Below are positions 1 through 8,009 of a stretch of 64,000 nucleotides of DNA, in pieces. A program made the position numbers and the translations under genes. Origin of the DNA: Variovorax sp. KBW07 (GTDB taxonomy: Bacteria; Pseudomonadota; Gammaproteobacteria; Burkholderiales; Burkholderiaceae_C); the NCBI RefSeq assembly GCF_003852515.1, contig NZ_QAJK01000046.1, positions 15,534 through 79,533 of the forward strand, written 5' to 3'. How positions within the stretch are numbered: position 1 is the first letter of the stretch; every line of letters begins with the position of its first letter. The notes under the pieces are model-generated. The model was not told where the DNA came from and did no database searches. It saw only the letters and a list, made by a program, of their open reading frames with translations.

Positions 1-60
1 GTGCTCTGCGCAGCGAAATAAAGGAGGAGCGAAGCGGGGGACATTCGCGGAGCAGAGCAC
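1..60. repeat. Imperfect 17-bp inverted repeat at the window edge
   Basis: The outermost 9 bases (GTGCTCTGC at 1-9) pair exactly with GCAGAGCAC at 52-60. Pairing continues inward to about 17 bp with two mismatches (the GCGAA and TTCGC segments). The loop is purine-rich, with an AGGAGGAGCG segment. No gene covers it and there is no T-tract, so it looks more like a dispersed palindromic repeat than a simple terminator. It lies about 80 bp beyond the 3' end of the first minus-strand gene. Confidence 0.55.
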
Positions 61-137
61 ACCGTCGGCGCGGGCGTAGCCCTGAACAACGACAGCAGCC
101 CCAGAAAGCACCCAGCAACGAACAGAAGGCCGAGCGA

Positions 138-782
138 TCACCTGGCGCCCTCGACAGGCGCCTCAGCGTTCATGCCAAGGCGGTCCATCCACACGGCCAG
201 GGCCTGCTCGTCCGGCGTACCCGCGCCGTACACCGCGCGCATGGCTGCATGGGATTCGCGGCGGTGCTGGTTCAGCTTCACCTTGCATTGCAGTGCCGTG
301 ACGCGCAACTCGAAGCCGACGATGCCCGCCAGCATCTTCAGCTGGAATTCCTCGCCCAGGTCGCGCCACTGCTGCGCATAGCCAGGCTCGTGGTCGCCGA
401 TGAGCTTCTTCAGCAACACGTCTTTCGCCACCGGCTCCTCGATCAGCCGGGCCTCGACCGTGCAATGCACCGCCAGGTAATTCCAGGTCGGCACCCGCGC
501 CAGGTCAGGGTAGACAGCGGGCGACAGGTACGAATGCGGGCCGAGAAAAGTCGCGACCGCTTTCGGCCGTGCCTGCAGGTAGCGCCAATGCGGATTCGGC
601 TTGGCGCAATGGCCCCACAACACCAGCTCGTCGCCCTCTCGCCGCTCCGCCACCAGCGGCAGGTGCGTGACGAACGGCAAGCCGTCTTCGTCGTTCGAGA
701 TCAGGCTCGCGAACGGGTGCGAGCGCATCAGTTCCAGCGCGATGGCCGGGTCCTTGGCATTGAACTGCGGAGGCATGTACAT
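138..782 (-). CDS. PaiB-family FMN-binding split-barrel protein
   Basis: A 214-residue protein of the PaiB / FMN-binding negative-regulator family, close to the family's usual ~200 residues. Typical segments are LPFVTHLPL (35-43), WGHCAKPNPHW (56-66) and VPTWNY (97-102), which belong to the flavin-reductase-like split barrel. PaiB is described as a regulator in Bacillus; in proteobacteria its substrate or target is unclear. It has no signal peptide and should be cytoplasmic. The ATG at 782 is chosen because GAGGA lies 9 nt upstream; a second in-frame ATG follows two codons later. It is the last gene of a minus-strand series behind the ankyrin and HbpS-like genes, 44 nt from the ankyrin stop, and its ribosome site sits in a perfect hairpin. 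Confidence 0.8.
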   Translation of the reverse strand: MYMPPQFNAKDPAIALELMRSHPFASLISNDEDGLPFVTHLPLVAERREGDELVLWGHCAKPNPHWRYLQARPKAVATFLGPHSYLSPAVYPDLARVPTWNYLAVHCTVEARLIEEPVAKDVLLKKLIGDHEPGYAQQWRDLGEEFQLKMLAGIVGFELRVTALQCKVKLNQHRRESHAAMRAVYGAGTPDEQALAVWMDRLGMNAEAPVEGAR

Positions 783-787
783 GGGGC

Positions 788-808
788 GGGTTCCTCGTGG
801 CGGAACCC
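788..808 (-). promoter_or_regulatory. Hairpin covering the paiB-like ribosome binding site
   Basis: GGGTTCC at 788-794 and GGAACCC at 802-808 are perfect 7-bp arms with a 7-nt loop. On the minus-strand transcript the purine-rich GAGGA that should bind the ribosome spans the loop and the 3' arm. The fold would hide it unless ribosomes finishing the upstream ankyrin gene, or a ligand, open it. Seen in sequence; the regulatory role is inferred. Confidence 0.4.
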
Positions 809-826
809 GATTGTCCCCGAGCCGCG

Positions 827-1528
827 CTATCTTGCGTGCGCGGCCTCCAGTTGCCTGACCATCGCGGTATAGCCGCGGGCCTTGGCCAGCTGCAGCGGCG
901 TGTTGCCCTGGCGGTCGGCCAGCTTCAGGCTGGCACCGGCTTCGATCAGCGCGGCCAGCGTGCGCTGGTGGCGCGGGCCGCCGTCGCCGAGCACGATCGA
1001 CTCGATGGTCGCCGTCCAGTGCAGGTTGTTGACGTGGTCGAGCGGCGCGCCGGCCGCGATCAGGCGGCGCACCACCTCGTCGTGTCCCAGGTGCGCGGCG
1101 GCGATCAATGCGGTGCCGTCGTAGCGGCTCGTGGTCTGGCCGGCGTTGGCGCCGAGCGACAGCAGCAGCGTGAGCGTGGCCACGTCGTCGGCCACCGATG
1201 CGATGGTCACGGCGTCGTAGCGGTCGTCTTCGAGCAGGTCGAGATTGGCGCCGGCCTTGGCCAGCAGCTTCACCGCGTCGCGCTGCCTTGCGTAGGTGGC
1301 GACATGCAGCGCCGTGCGGCCGCGCGGGTCGCGTGCATCGAGGTTGGCGCCCGAGGCGATCAGGCTTTTCAGCTTCGGCAAGTCGCCGTGCCAGGCGGCC
1401 CGGTGCAGCCCTTCGTAGGCCAGCACCTCGGCCGCCAGCGGCGGCACCTGCGCGGACACGCCGGCCGAGGCGCCCAACCCGAGCGCCACCGCCAACACGG
1501 CCGCCGTCCAGGTACCGCGCGCCATCAT
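827..1528 (-). CDS. Secreted ankyrin-repeat protein
   Basis: A 233-residue protein with an N-terminal signal peptide (hydrophobic 8-25, cleavage near VSAQ at 24-27) followed by about five ankyrin repeats. Repeat signatures include GLHRAAWHGD (40-49), RGRTALHVATYAR (69-81), DGTALIAAAHLGHDEVV (137-153) and QGNTPLQLAKARGY (207-220). Ankyrin repeats bind proteins, so a partner role in the periplasm is likely. Its ATG overlaps the TGA of the upstream HbpS-like gene as TGATG, which implies translational coupling and suggests the HbpS-like protein as a partner. Periplasmic ankyrin proteins are known beside catalase genes (AnkB in Pseudomonas), in keeping with a heme or oxidative theme. The function itself is not established. 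Confidence 0.8.
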   Translation of the reverse strand: MMARGTWTAAVLAVALGLGASAGVSAQVPPLAAEVLAYEGLHRAAWHGDLPKLKSLIASGANLDARDPRGRTALHVATYARQRDAVKLLAKAGANLDLLEDDRYDAVTIASVADDVATLTLLLSLGANAGQTTSRYDGTALIAAAHLGHDEVVRRLIAAGAPLDHVNNLHWTATIESIVLGDGGPRHQRTLAALIEAGASLKLADRQGNTPLQLAKARGYTAMVRQLEAAHAR

Positions 1529-2028
1529 CAGAGCTGGCCCTTGACCTTCTCGAGTGCGGCGTTGGCGCACTGCTCGTCGAGGTGGCCGCCCGGCGCACCG
1601 CCCACGCCCACGGCGCCGATCACTTCGTTGCCCGACTTGATCGGCACGCCGCCGCCCAGCAGCAGGAAGCCCGGCAGGTAGACCAGGTTGGCCGCGCCCG
1701 GGTTCTTCTGTGCGCCTTCCATCATGGCTTGCGTGGGGCTCTTGGCCGAGGCCGAGGTCCAGGCCTTGCGCTCGCTCGATGCCAGCGTGTGCGGGCCGGC
1801 GTTGTCGGCGCGCTGCACGGCACGCACGGTGCCGGCGCGGTCGACCACGGTGGCCGCCACGTTGTAGCCGTTGGCTGCGCAAGCGGCCACGGTTTCGGCC
1901 GCGATCTGGTTGGCCAGCGCGAGCGAGATGTTCTTTTCGGTGCGAACGGCCGGTGCGGGCGACTGGGCCTGGGCGGCGGATGCGGCGAGCAGAACGGCGA
2001 GGCCGCCGAGGCGAAGGATCGAGTGCAT
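1528..2028 (-). CDS. Secreted HbpS/GlcG-family (DUF336) heme-binding-like protein
   Basis: 166 residues with a clear signal peptide (MHSILRLGGLAVLLAASAAQA, cleaved near residue 21-22) and a GlcG/HbpS domain. Characteristic features are the ALANQIAAETVAAC helix (37-50), VVDRAGTVRAV (61-71), FLLLGGGVPI (121-130) and the C-terminal glycine-rich GAVGVGGAPGGHLDEQCA segment. HbpS of Streptomyces binds heme outside the cell and controls the SenS-SenR two-component system; other members of the family have no known role. A two-component system lies directly upstream here, across a 145-nt gap that carries a palindrome. The gene is coupled to the ankyrin gene downstream. Heme binding itself cannot be shown from sequence. 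Confidence 0.82.
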   Translation of the reverse strand: MHSILRLGGLAVLLAASAAQAQSPAPAVRTEKNISLALANQIAAETVAACAANGYNVAATVVDRAGTVRAVQRADNAGPHTLASSERKAWTSASAKSPTQAMMEGAQKNPGAANLVYLPGFLLLGGGVPIKSGNEVIGAVGVGGAPGGHLDEQCANAALEKVKGQL

Positions 2029-2137
2029 TGTTTGGTTTCTCCAGTGGATGCAGGGTGAGTGCGCCGGCTGTTGCCGACCGCTGCGCCACTGTAGAAAACG
2101 CCGTGCGCGAAGGCCATTCGTACGGCTACGCCCGGCA

Positions 2138-2155
2138 CTCCGTAGTTCTACGGAG
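2138..2155. promoter_or_regulatory. Perfect palindrome, candidate response-regulator operator
   Basis: CTCCGTAGTTCTACGGAG has 8-bp arms and a 2-nt spacer. It lies between the response-regulator stop (2174) and the start of the HbpS-like gene (2028), about 110 nt upstream of that start. The 2-nt spacer cannot form a good RNA loop and there is no T-run, so a dimeric DNA-binding site fits better than a terminator. NarL/FixJ-type regulators bind such short inverted repeats. The link to the neighbouring regulator is inferred. Confidence 0.5.
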
Positions 2156-2173
2156 CGCCCTCTTCCTTCGGGT

Positions 2174-2839
2174 TCAGCCGCGGCTGTCGACCAGCACCGC
2201 GTAGCGCCGGATCAGTTGCGCCAGCGAGTCGCAGTCGAGCTTGGCGAACAGGTTGGCGCGGTGCGTCTCGACCGTGCGCGGCGACAGCGCGAGCGTGCGC
2301 GCGATCTCCTTGTTGGTCAGGCCCTGCACGATGAAGGCCAGCACCTCGCGCTCGCGCTCCGACAGCTGTGCGACCTGCTCGCGCGCGGCGTTGTCGGCCT
2401 GCGAGCGCTCGCGCGTGCGCACGTGCTGCCGCACGGCCTGCTGCAAGGCTTCGAGCAACTGCTCGTCGTCCACCGGCTTTTCGAGGAACTCGGCCGCGCC
2501 GGCCTTGAAGGCGCGGCGGCACATCTCGACCGTGCCATGGCCCGTGAGCATGATCACCGGCTGGTCGACGCCCTGCGCCACCAGCCGGTCGAGCACCGTG
2601 AGCCCGCTGATGCCGGGCATGCGCACGTCGAGCACGATGGCGCCGACGCTCGCACGGTCGAAGCCGTCGATGAAGGCTTGCGGATCGGCCCAGCTTTGCA
2701 CCCGCAGGCCGACCGTGCCGATCAGCAGCGACAGGCTTTCGCGCACCGCCTGGTCGTCGTCGATCAGGTGGATCAGCGGCGACAGCGGCTGGTTGGGTGG
2801 GCTGGGCTGGTTGGGTTGGTGGGGGCCTGGCGTGCTCAT
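2174..2839 (-). CDS. FixJ/NarL-type response regulator
   Basis: 221 residues: a receiver domain (about 22-140) and a LuxR-type helix-turn-helix (about 156-215). The acidic pocket DDD is at 27-29, the phospho-acceptor Asp at 71 (IVLDVRMPG), the switch Thr at 99 (MLTGHG) and the Lys at 121 (EKPVDD). The output domain has LTNKEIARTLALSPRTVETH (174-193), the usual DNA-recognition segment. A proline-rich 20-residue N-terminal tail precedes the receiver. The start ATG overlaps the kinase stop by 4 nt (ATGA), so the two are one operon. It probably regulates the HbpS-like/ankyrin genes downstream. Confidence 0.93.
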   Translation of the reverse strand: MSTPGPHQPNQPSPPNQPLSPLIHLIDDDQAVRESLSLLIGTVGLRVQSWADPQAFIDGFDRASVGAIVLDVRMPGISGLTVLDRLVAQGVDQPVIMLTGHGTVEMCRRAFKAGAAEFLEKPVDDEQLLEALQQAVRQHVRTRERSQADNAAREQVAQLSEREREVLAFIVQGLTNKEIARTLALSPRTVETHRANLFAKLDCDSLAQLIRRYAVLVDSRG

Positions 2840-4332
2840 GACGGGCGCTCCATGGAACTGGCCGGCGCCACCAGGGGCAGCAGCAGCGTGAAGCGTGCGC
2901 CGCGCGGAGCGACATTGGCCGCGCCCAGGCTGCCGCCCATGCCGCTGGCCAGCGTTTCGCTGAGGCTCAGGCCAAGGCCCAGGCCGCCTTCGCGCGTGCT
3001 GAAGAAGGGCTCGAACAGGCGCGGCAAAGCCTCGGGTGCGATGCCGCGTCCGTTGTCGGTCACGGTCAGCACGCCTTCCTGGCCATTGCGGCCGACCGCC
3101 ACCACCAGGCGGCGCTCGGCGGCGGGCACCAGGTCGAGCGCCTGCAGCGCATTCATCAGCAGGTTGTGCACGATCTGCTCCAGCGCCACGGCCTCGGCCT
3201 GCACACGCACCGGTGCCTGGGCCGTGGCATCGAACTGGGTGGCGACCGCATGCCGCGTGAACTCGGGCGCCAGCAGGTGCATGGCGCTGCGCACCACGTC
3301 CTGCAGCACCAGCGGCTTCGCATCGCCGCCGGCCTCGGGCCGTTCGATCACGCGGCGCAGGCGCCCCACCACGCCGGCCGCGCGGCGCGCCTGCTCGACG
3401 GCCTGGCCCATCGCTTCGCGCGCGGTGGCAAGGTCGGGCGGGTCGTCGTCGAGCAGGCGGCGCGCGGCCTGTGCATTGGCCAGCACCGCGGTGAGCGGCT
3501 GGTTGAGTTCGTGCGCCAGGCCGGCGGACAGTTCGCCCAGCGCATTGAGCCGCGCGACCTGGCCGAGCCGCAGCAGCTCTTCGGCGCGGCGCCGCGCGAT
3601 GCGCTGGCGCTGCGCGGCCCACAGCCCGCCCAGCAGCAGCGCCATGGCCACGGCCCAGCCGCCGATGCCGCGCCACGGCAGCTCGCCCCACCCCACATGC
3701 CGTTCGGCCACGAGCTCGAAAGGCTGGCTCGGCGACGCCAGCGCCTTGCTCAGTTCGAAGCGCCAGCCGTTCGCCGATGGCCGGCCCGGTTGCAGCACCA
3801 GTTGCTGGCCGTCGCGCTGCAGCGTCACGCGCACCGGGCTTTGCTGCGGATTCATCGGCCAGTCGCGCCACGGCACGGAACCGGCCAGGTCGATTTCGAG
3901 CGCGTAGCTGAATGGCGTGGCGCCCATCACCAGTTGGTAGCGGCCATGCGCCAGGTCCACCGTGGCCAGTTCGGCACGGTGCTGGCTGCGCGAGCGCGCT
4001 TCGGCCGCGGCCAATGCGGCGGCCTGCTTTTCATCGGGCCAGGGCTCGTCGCGCTCGCGCCGCAGCACGCGCAGGATCGACGAATACACCGACGGCAACC
4101 GCTGCTCGGGATGGTCCGCGCCGGTGCTGGGCTCGAGCAATGCGAGCGTGGCCAGCACGGCGTCGTACTGCACCACCTGCTGGCTCATGAGGCGGTGGGC
4201 AATGCGCCCGTCGGTCTCGAAGTCTTGCTGCAGCTGCACGAGCTGGGCACGCGCCAGCCACACCGCGCCCACGGCCGTAAGGGCCAGCCAGGCCAGCCAC
4301 CAACCACCCCGCGTACGCAACCACTGTTTCAT
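2836..4332 (-). CDS. Membrane sensor histidine kinase
   Basis: 498 residues. Two membrane segments (about 11-28 and 222-241) bracket a ~190-residue periplasmic sensor region with no domain I can name. A cytoplasmic HisKA/HATPase core follows: phospho-accepting His274 in GLAHELNQPL, N box around Asn394 (HNLLMNALQAL), G1 DNGRG (426-430), F box FEPFFSTRE (440-448) and G2 GLGLGLSLS (450-458). The GLAHELNQPL form is typical of kinases paired with FixJ-type regulators. Its ATG at 4332 is 62 bp from the start of the divergent DUF72 gene. The periplasmic domain could sense the secreted HbpS-like protein encoded downstream. Confidence 0.92.
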   Translation of the reverse strand: MKQWLRTRGGWWLAWLALTAVGAVWLARAQLVQLQQDFETDGRIAHRLMSQQVVQYDAVLATLALLEPSTGADHPEQRLPSVYSSILRVLRRERDEPWPDEKQAAALAAAEARSRSQHRAELATVDLAHGRYQLVMGATPFSYALEIDLAGSVPWRDWPMNPQQSPVRVTLQRDGQQLVLQPGRPSANGWRFELSKALASPSQPFELVAERHVGWGELPWRGIGGWAVAMALLLGGLWAAQRQRIARRRAEELLRLGQVARLNALGELSAGLAHELNQPLTAVLANAQAARRLLDDDPPDLATAREAMGQAVEQARRAAGVVGRLRRVIERPEAGGDAKPLVLQDVVRSAMHLLAPEFTRHAVATQFDATAQAPVRVQAEAVALEQIVHNLLMNALQALDLVPAAERRLVVAVGRNGQEGVLTVTDNGRGIAPEALPRLFEPFFSTREGGLGLGLSLSETLASGMGGSLGAANVAPRGARFTLLLPLVAPASSMERPS

Positions 4333-4394
4333 GGCGCGGATTGTGCCCGGCACCGCGGGGCCCTTCGATGTTGGCCGAGAATGCGGACCCAGAC

Positions 4395-5477
4395 ATGGCT
4401 GAAGTGCAGGACTCCCTTTTCCCCGATCTTCCGCGCCCGCAAGAGGCGCCCGCGGCTTCGCCGCCGCCCCTCGATGGCGCGGCCGAACCGGCGGTGAAGA
4501 AAAAATCGCGCACCGGCACGGTCGAGGCCGCGCCGACCGATCCGGCACTGGTCGAACTGGCCGCCGCGCTGCCTCCGCGGTTGCGGCTCGGCACCTCGTC
4601 GTGGAGCTACCCCGGCTGGGCCAACCTGGTGTGGGACGGCGAATACGCCGAGAGCGTGCTGTCGAAGAACGGGCTTGCCGCGCTGGCGAAGCACCCGCTC
4701 TTTCGCACCGTGAGCCTGGACCGCAACTTCTACCGCGCACTTACCGCGAGCCAGTACGCGCGCTACGCCGCCATGGTGCCGGACGACTTCCGCTTCGTGG
4801 TGAAGGCGCCGAGCCTCGTGACCGACGCCACCGTGCGCGACGAAAGCGGCCGTGGCATGCAGGCCAACCCGGTGTTCCTGAGCAGCGAGATCGCGCGGCA
4901 GGAGTTTGTGTTGCCCGCCCTCGAAGGGCTGGGCCATCGCATCGGCGTGCTGGTGTTCCAGCTGAGCCCGATCCCCGGCCACCTGCTGGCCGACCAGCCC
5001 GCGCTGCTGGCGCGCATTGCCGCCATGCTCGAATCGCTGCCCGACCTGAGGTCGGTCGCGCCCGATGCGGTGGTCGCCGTCGAGGTGCGCGACCCGCAGT
5101 TGCTGTGCCCCGCCTTCGCCGACATGCTGCGCAGCGTGGGCGCCACCTTCTGCATGGGCCTGCACGCCAAGATGCCGCCGATAGAAGACCAGTTGCCGAT
5201 GCTGCGCGCGCTGTGGCCCGGCCCGCTGGTGTGCCGCTGGAACCTGCACCGCCGCCACGGCCGCTTCGGCTACGAAGACGCGGAAAAACTCTACGGGCCT
5301 TTCGACAAGGTGATCGACCCCGACCCGGAAACGCGCGCGGCGCTGGCCAAGGTGATCGCCGGCACCACGCGCGCCGGGCAGAACGCCTTCGTCACCGTCA
5401 GCAACAACGCCGAAGGCTGCGCACCGCTGACCATCGCTTCGCTGGCGCGTGACATCGTGGAGCTGCCGCAACACTAG
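4395..5477 (+). CDS. DUF72 (YecE-like) family protein
   Basis: 360 residues from the chosen ATG. The DUF72 TIM-barrel-like domain starts at about residue 50 with RLGTSSWSYPGW and continues through the VSLDRNFYR and FRFVVKAP segments, ending near VTVSNNAEGCAPLTI. The biochemical role of YecE-type proteins is unknown. An in-frame ATG at 4368 would add nine residues; neither start has a strong ribosome site. The first ~45 residues are proline/alanine-rich and variable. It is divergent from the histidine kinase with only a 62-bp gap, so the two promoters probably overlap. Confidence 0.85.
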   Translation: MAEVQDSLFPDLPRPQEAPAASPPPLDGAAEPAVKKKSRTGTVEAAPTDPALVELAAALPPRLRLGTSSWSYPGWANLVWDGEYAESVLSKNGLAALAKHPLFRTVSLDRNFYRALTASQYARYAAMVPDDFRFVVKAPSLVTDATVRDESGRGMQANPVFLSSEIARQEFVLPALEGLGHRIGVLVFQLSPIPGHLLADQPALLARIAAMLESLPDLRSVAPDAVVAVEVRDPQLLCPAFADMLRSVGATFCMGLHAKMPPIEDQLPMLRALWPGPLVCRWNLHRRHGRFGYEDAEKLYGPFDKVIDPDPETRAALAKVIAGTTRAGQNAFVTVSNNAEGCAPLTIASLARDIVELPQH

Positions 5478-5540
5478 ACGGGCTCTGGCAGGCCTTCGCA
5501 TCGGCGCGCAGGGGTAGACAGGAAATCCTATTCACGTAGC

Positions 5541-6089
5541 ATGACTTTTCCCTACGACCCCAAGGACACCCCCGTCATGAGCGCGCCAGCCTTGCTTCAC
5601 ACCCTTTTCAGCTACCGGGCCTGGGCCAACGACGAGTTGCTCGAACGCATGGAAGGCTTCGATGCGGAGCGCGACAAGGAGGCCCGGCACGCGGCCATCC
5701 GGCTCATGAACCATTGCCACGTGGTCGACCAGATCTTCGCGGCGCACCTCGTCGGCATGAAGCACGAATTTTCTTCGGACAACACGGCGGAAACGCCGAC
5801 GCTGCAAGAGCTTCGCGCCGCCATGGGAAAGCTAGACCGCTGGTACCTGCGGTATGTGGAAACGCTGACGCCGGCGCTGCTCGCCGAGCGCCTGCCCTTC
5901 GACTTCACCGATGGCGACAAGGGCTTCATGTCGCGCGAAGAAATGCTGGCGCACGTCGTCACGCACGGCGGCTACCACCGGGGCGAAATCGGACGGCTCA
6001 TGCGGCAGCAGTCCGTCACGCTGCCGTGGGACACCTTCGCCGTGTACCTGCACCAGGCGGAGCCTTCGCGCCGGCTGCAGGAGGCGTAG
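5541..6089 (+). CDS. DinB family protein
   Basis: 182 residues of the DinB/YfiT-like four-helix-bundle superfamily. The expected metal ligands are visible: His58 or His60 in LMNHCHVVDQIF, and His142 and His146 in HVVTHGGYHRGEIGRLM. Such proteins are metal-dependent transferases or isomerases, often acting with small thiols, but the substrate cannot be read here. Translation may start at 5541 or at the internal ATG 5577, where AAGGA lies about 11 nt upstream; family alignments favour a start near the latter. It is convergent with the Rid-family gene; a short GGCC-rich stem lies between them. Confidence 0.85.
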   Translation: MTFPYDPKDTPVMSAPALLHTLFSYRAWANDELLERMEGFDAERDKEARHAAIRLMNHCHVVDQIFAAHLVGMKHEFSSDNTAETPTLQELRAAMGKLDRWYLRYVETLTPALLAERLPFDFTDGDKGFMSREEMLAHVVTHGGYHRGEIGRLMRQQSVTLPWDTFAVYLHQAEPSRRLQEA

Positions 6090-6106
6090 GCCGGCCAACT
6101 GGCCTT

Positions 6107-6589
6107 TCAGTCCTTGGCGACCACCGTCATCTCGACCTCGACGGTCGCGTTCTTCGGCAGCGCATAGACGCCCACCGCCGTGCGCACGTGCACGCCGGCG
6201 TCGCCGAACACGCGGTGCAGCAGGTCGGATGCCGCATCGGCCACTTCGCTCTGCTGCGTGAAGTCGGCCGTGCATTGCACGAACACACCGACGCGCAACA
6301 CCTTTTCGACCGCATCGAGCGAGCCCAGCGCGCGCCGCAGCAATGCCAGGCTGCGCAGTGCGCAGATCTGCGCGCCCTCTTGCGCCTTGGCCAGCGACAC
6401 CTGGTCGCCGACGCGGCCGGTGACGACCACCGTGGTGCCCACACGCGGCACCTGTCCGCTGAGGTACACGGTGCGGCCGTCGCGCACCAGGGGCACATAG
6501 TGTCCGCCCGCAATGATGTCGCCCTCGAAACTGTGGCCCAGTTCCGAGGCGATGAGGTCGGCGATCCGGTCGCGGCTTTGCTCTGTCAT
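6107..6589 (-). CDS. Rid (YjgF/YER057c/UK114) family protein
   Basis: 160 residues, somewhat longer than the ~130 of canonical RidA. The signature VRTAVGVYALPKNATVEVEMTVVA near the C terminus keeps the arginine (VRTAVGV) that binds the imine/enamine carboxylate in deaminating Rid proteins, so an imine deaminase activity is plausible. The N-terminal ~30 residues match a Rid subgroup with a longer N terminus. It lies 101 nt beyond the ferredoxin stop of the Rieske oxygenase operon on the same strand and could be its last gene. Members of this family occur in aromatic and amino-aromatic degradation clusters. Confidence 0.85.
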   Translation of the reverse strand: MTEQSRDRIADLIASELGHSFEGDIIAGGHYVPLVRDGRTVYLSGQVPRVGTTVVVTGRVGDQVSLAKAQEGAQICALRSLALLRRALGSLDAVEKVLRVGVFVQCTADFTQQSEVADAASDLLHRVFGDAGVHVRTAVGVYALPKNATVEVEMTVVAKD

Positions 6590-6690
6590 ATGGCTTCCAT
6601 GTAAGGGAGCCTCATTGTCGCCACGGGCCTCGCCGGAAAACAGATACAGATAGCGTTGCCCCGAGGCAGAACAGATGGCCGACCGGCGGC

Positions 6691-7011
6691 TCAGGCCTCG
6701 AACGCAAGAAAGACGCGGCCGCCTTCGATCTTCACCGGGTAGCTGCGCAGGTCTTCGGTGAGCGGCGCGCACATCGCCTTGCCGTTGCGCACGTCGAAGC
6801 GGCCCTGATGCAGCGGGCACTCGATCTCGTGGCCTTCCAGGAAGCCATCGCACAGCCGGGCGTGGCCGTGCGTGCAGATGTTGTCGGTCGCGTGAATGCC
6901 GTCTTCGGTGCCGTACAGGGCGATGTCCCTGCCCTGCACCTCGATGCCCACCACGTCGTCGGCGGGAACGTCATCGACCGCCGCGGCGTCGACCCAGGTC
7001 ATCGTGCTCAT
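6691..7011 (-). CDS. nagAb: Rieske [2Fe-2S] ferredoxin of the aromatic hydroxylase
   Basis: 106 residues with the Rieske motif Cys46-x-His48 ([12 protein letters not shown]) and Cys65-x2-His68 (ECPLHQGRF), spaced as in biphenyl/naphthalene-type ferredoxins. It should shuttle electrons from the flavin reductase (10141-11130) to the oxygenase (8378-10113). The start ATG at 7011 follows a purine-rich GAAGGGGCC. It is the last obvious component of the operon, 23 nt after the Bug-protein gene. Order and spacing match nagAa-G-H-Ab of Ralstonia-type naphthalene degraders, except for the two inserted genes. The symbol is given by analogy. Confidence 0.85.
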   Translation of the reverse strand: MSTMTWVDAAAVDDVPADDVVGIEVQGRDIALYGTEDGIHATDNICTHGHARLCDGFLEGHEIECPLHQGRFDVRNGKAMCAPLTEDLRSYPVKIEGGRVFLAFEA

Positions 7012-7034
7012 ATTGTTGGCCCCTTCGTGTTCGC

Positions 7035-8009
7035 TCAGTTGTCGGCCTTGAGGCCCGCGCGTTCGATCACCGGTTTCCAGCGGCGCAATTCCTCGCCCAT
7101 GAACTTGCCCAGCGCCTCGGGCGTGCTGCCCACGCCATCGAAATACGCGGTCTGCAGGCGCTTCTGGGTCTCGGGATCTTTCAGCACGGCGGCAATCTCG
7201 CGGCTCATGCGCTGCACGACGTCGGGCGGCGTGCCCTTGGGCGCCATGTAGGCGAACCACGGCACGGCCTGGATGTCGGGCAGGCCCGATTCGCGCAGGG
7301 TGGGCAGGTCGGGCAACAGCGCCGAACGCTCGGCCGAGGTAACGGCCAGCGCCTTGAGCCGCCCGGCCTTGGCCTGCGGCATCACCGTGACGGGAGGCAG
7401 GCAGGCGTAGTGCACGTCGCCCTGGATGATGGCCGTGACCGCCTGGCCCGACGATGCATACGGAATGTGCACCGCGAACGACTGGGTCTTGAGCTTGATG
7501 AGCTCCACGCCCAGGTGCGAGATCGACCCGCTGCCGGTAGACGCGAAGTTGTACTTGCCGGGGTTCTGCTTCATGGCCGCCAGCCAGCCCTTGACCGAAT
7601 CGACGTTCATCGAATTCGAGACCGCGCACACGTTGGGCGTGGTCGCGGCCAGCGACACCGGCACCAGGTCCTTGAACGGGTCGTACGGCAGGTTCTTGTA
7701 GAGGATGGTGTTGTAGACCAGCGGCGCGTTCACCGACAGCAGGAAGGTGTAGCCGTCGGGCGCCGACTTCGAGGCCTGGTCAGTGCCGGTATTGCCGCCC
7801 GCGCCGGGCTTGTTGTCGACGATCAGCGGCTGGCCGATTCGGGCCGAGAGCTTGTCGTTGACGATGCGCGCCAGGATGTCGGGCGACGACCCGGCCGCGA
7901 ACGGCACGACGATGCGCACAGGGCGCTGCGGCCATTCCTGTTGCGCATGGGCACCGGCCATTGCGAAGAGCGCGGCGGCGGCAAGCGGGAGCATGCGAAC
8001 CGTGTTCAT
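7035..8009 (-). CDS. Tripartite-tricarboxylate (Bug) family substrate-binding protein
   Basis: 324 residues with a signal peptide (about 1-22, cleaved after AGAHA). Bug-family hallmarks are the beta-strand/loop [19 protein letters not shown] (26-44), [12 protein letters not shown] (67-78), DGYTFLL and the [19 protein letters not shown] segment. Bug proteins are periplasmic binders of small carboxylates, including aromatic acids. The matching TctA/TctB membrane subunits are absent from the window, as is common in Burkholderiales. It overlaps the chorismate-mutase-like gene by 4 nt and sits inside the salicylate hydroxylase operon, so a salicylate- or benzoate-type ligand is a reasonable guess. 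Confidence 0.88.
   Translation of the reverse strand: MNTVRMLPLAAAALFAMAGAHAQQEWPQRPVRIVVPFAAGSSPDILARIVNDKLSARIGQPLIVDNKPGAGGNTGTDQASKSAPDGYTFLLSVNAPLVYNTILYKNLPYDPFKDLVPVSLAATTPNVCAVSNSMNVDSVKGWLAAMKQNPGKYNFASTGSGSISHLGVELIKLKTQSFAVHIPYASSGQAVTAIIQGDVHYACLPPVTVMPQAKAGRLKALAVTSAERSALLPDLPTLRESGLPDIQAVPWFAYMAPKGTPPDVVQRMSREIAAVLKDPETQKRLQTAYFDGVGSTPEALGKFMGEELRRWKPVIERAGLKADN

Noticed and set aside
2174-3871. 565-codon minus-strand frame joining part of the kinase to the regulator
   Set aside because: The kinase is fully encoded in another frame (2836-4332) with all motifs. Only the C-terminal part of this frame, the regulator, is real.
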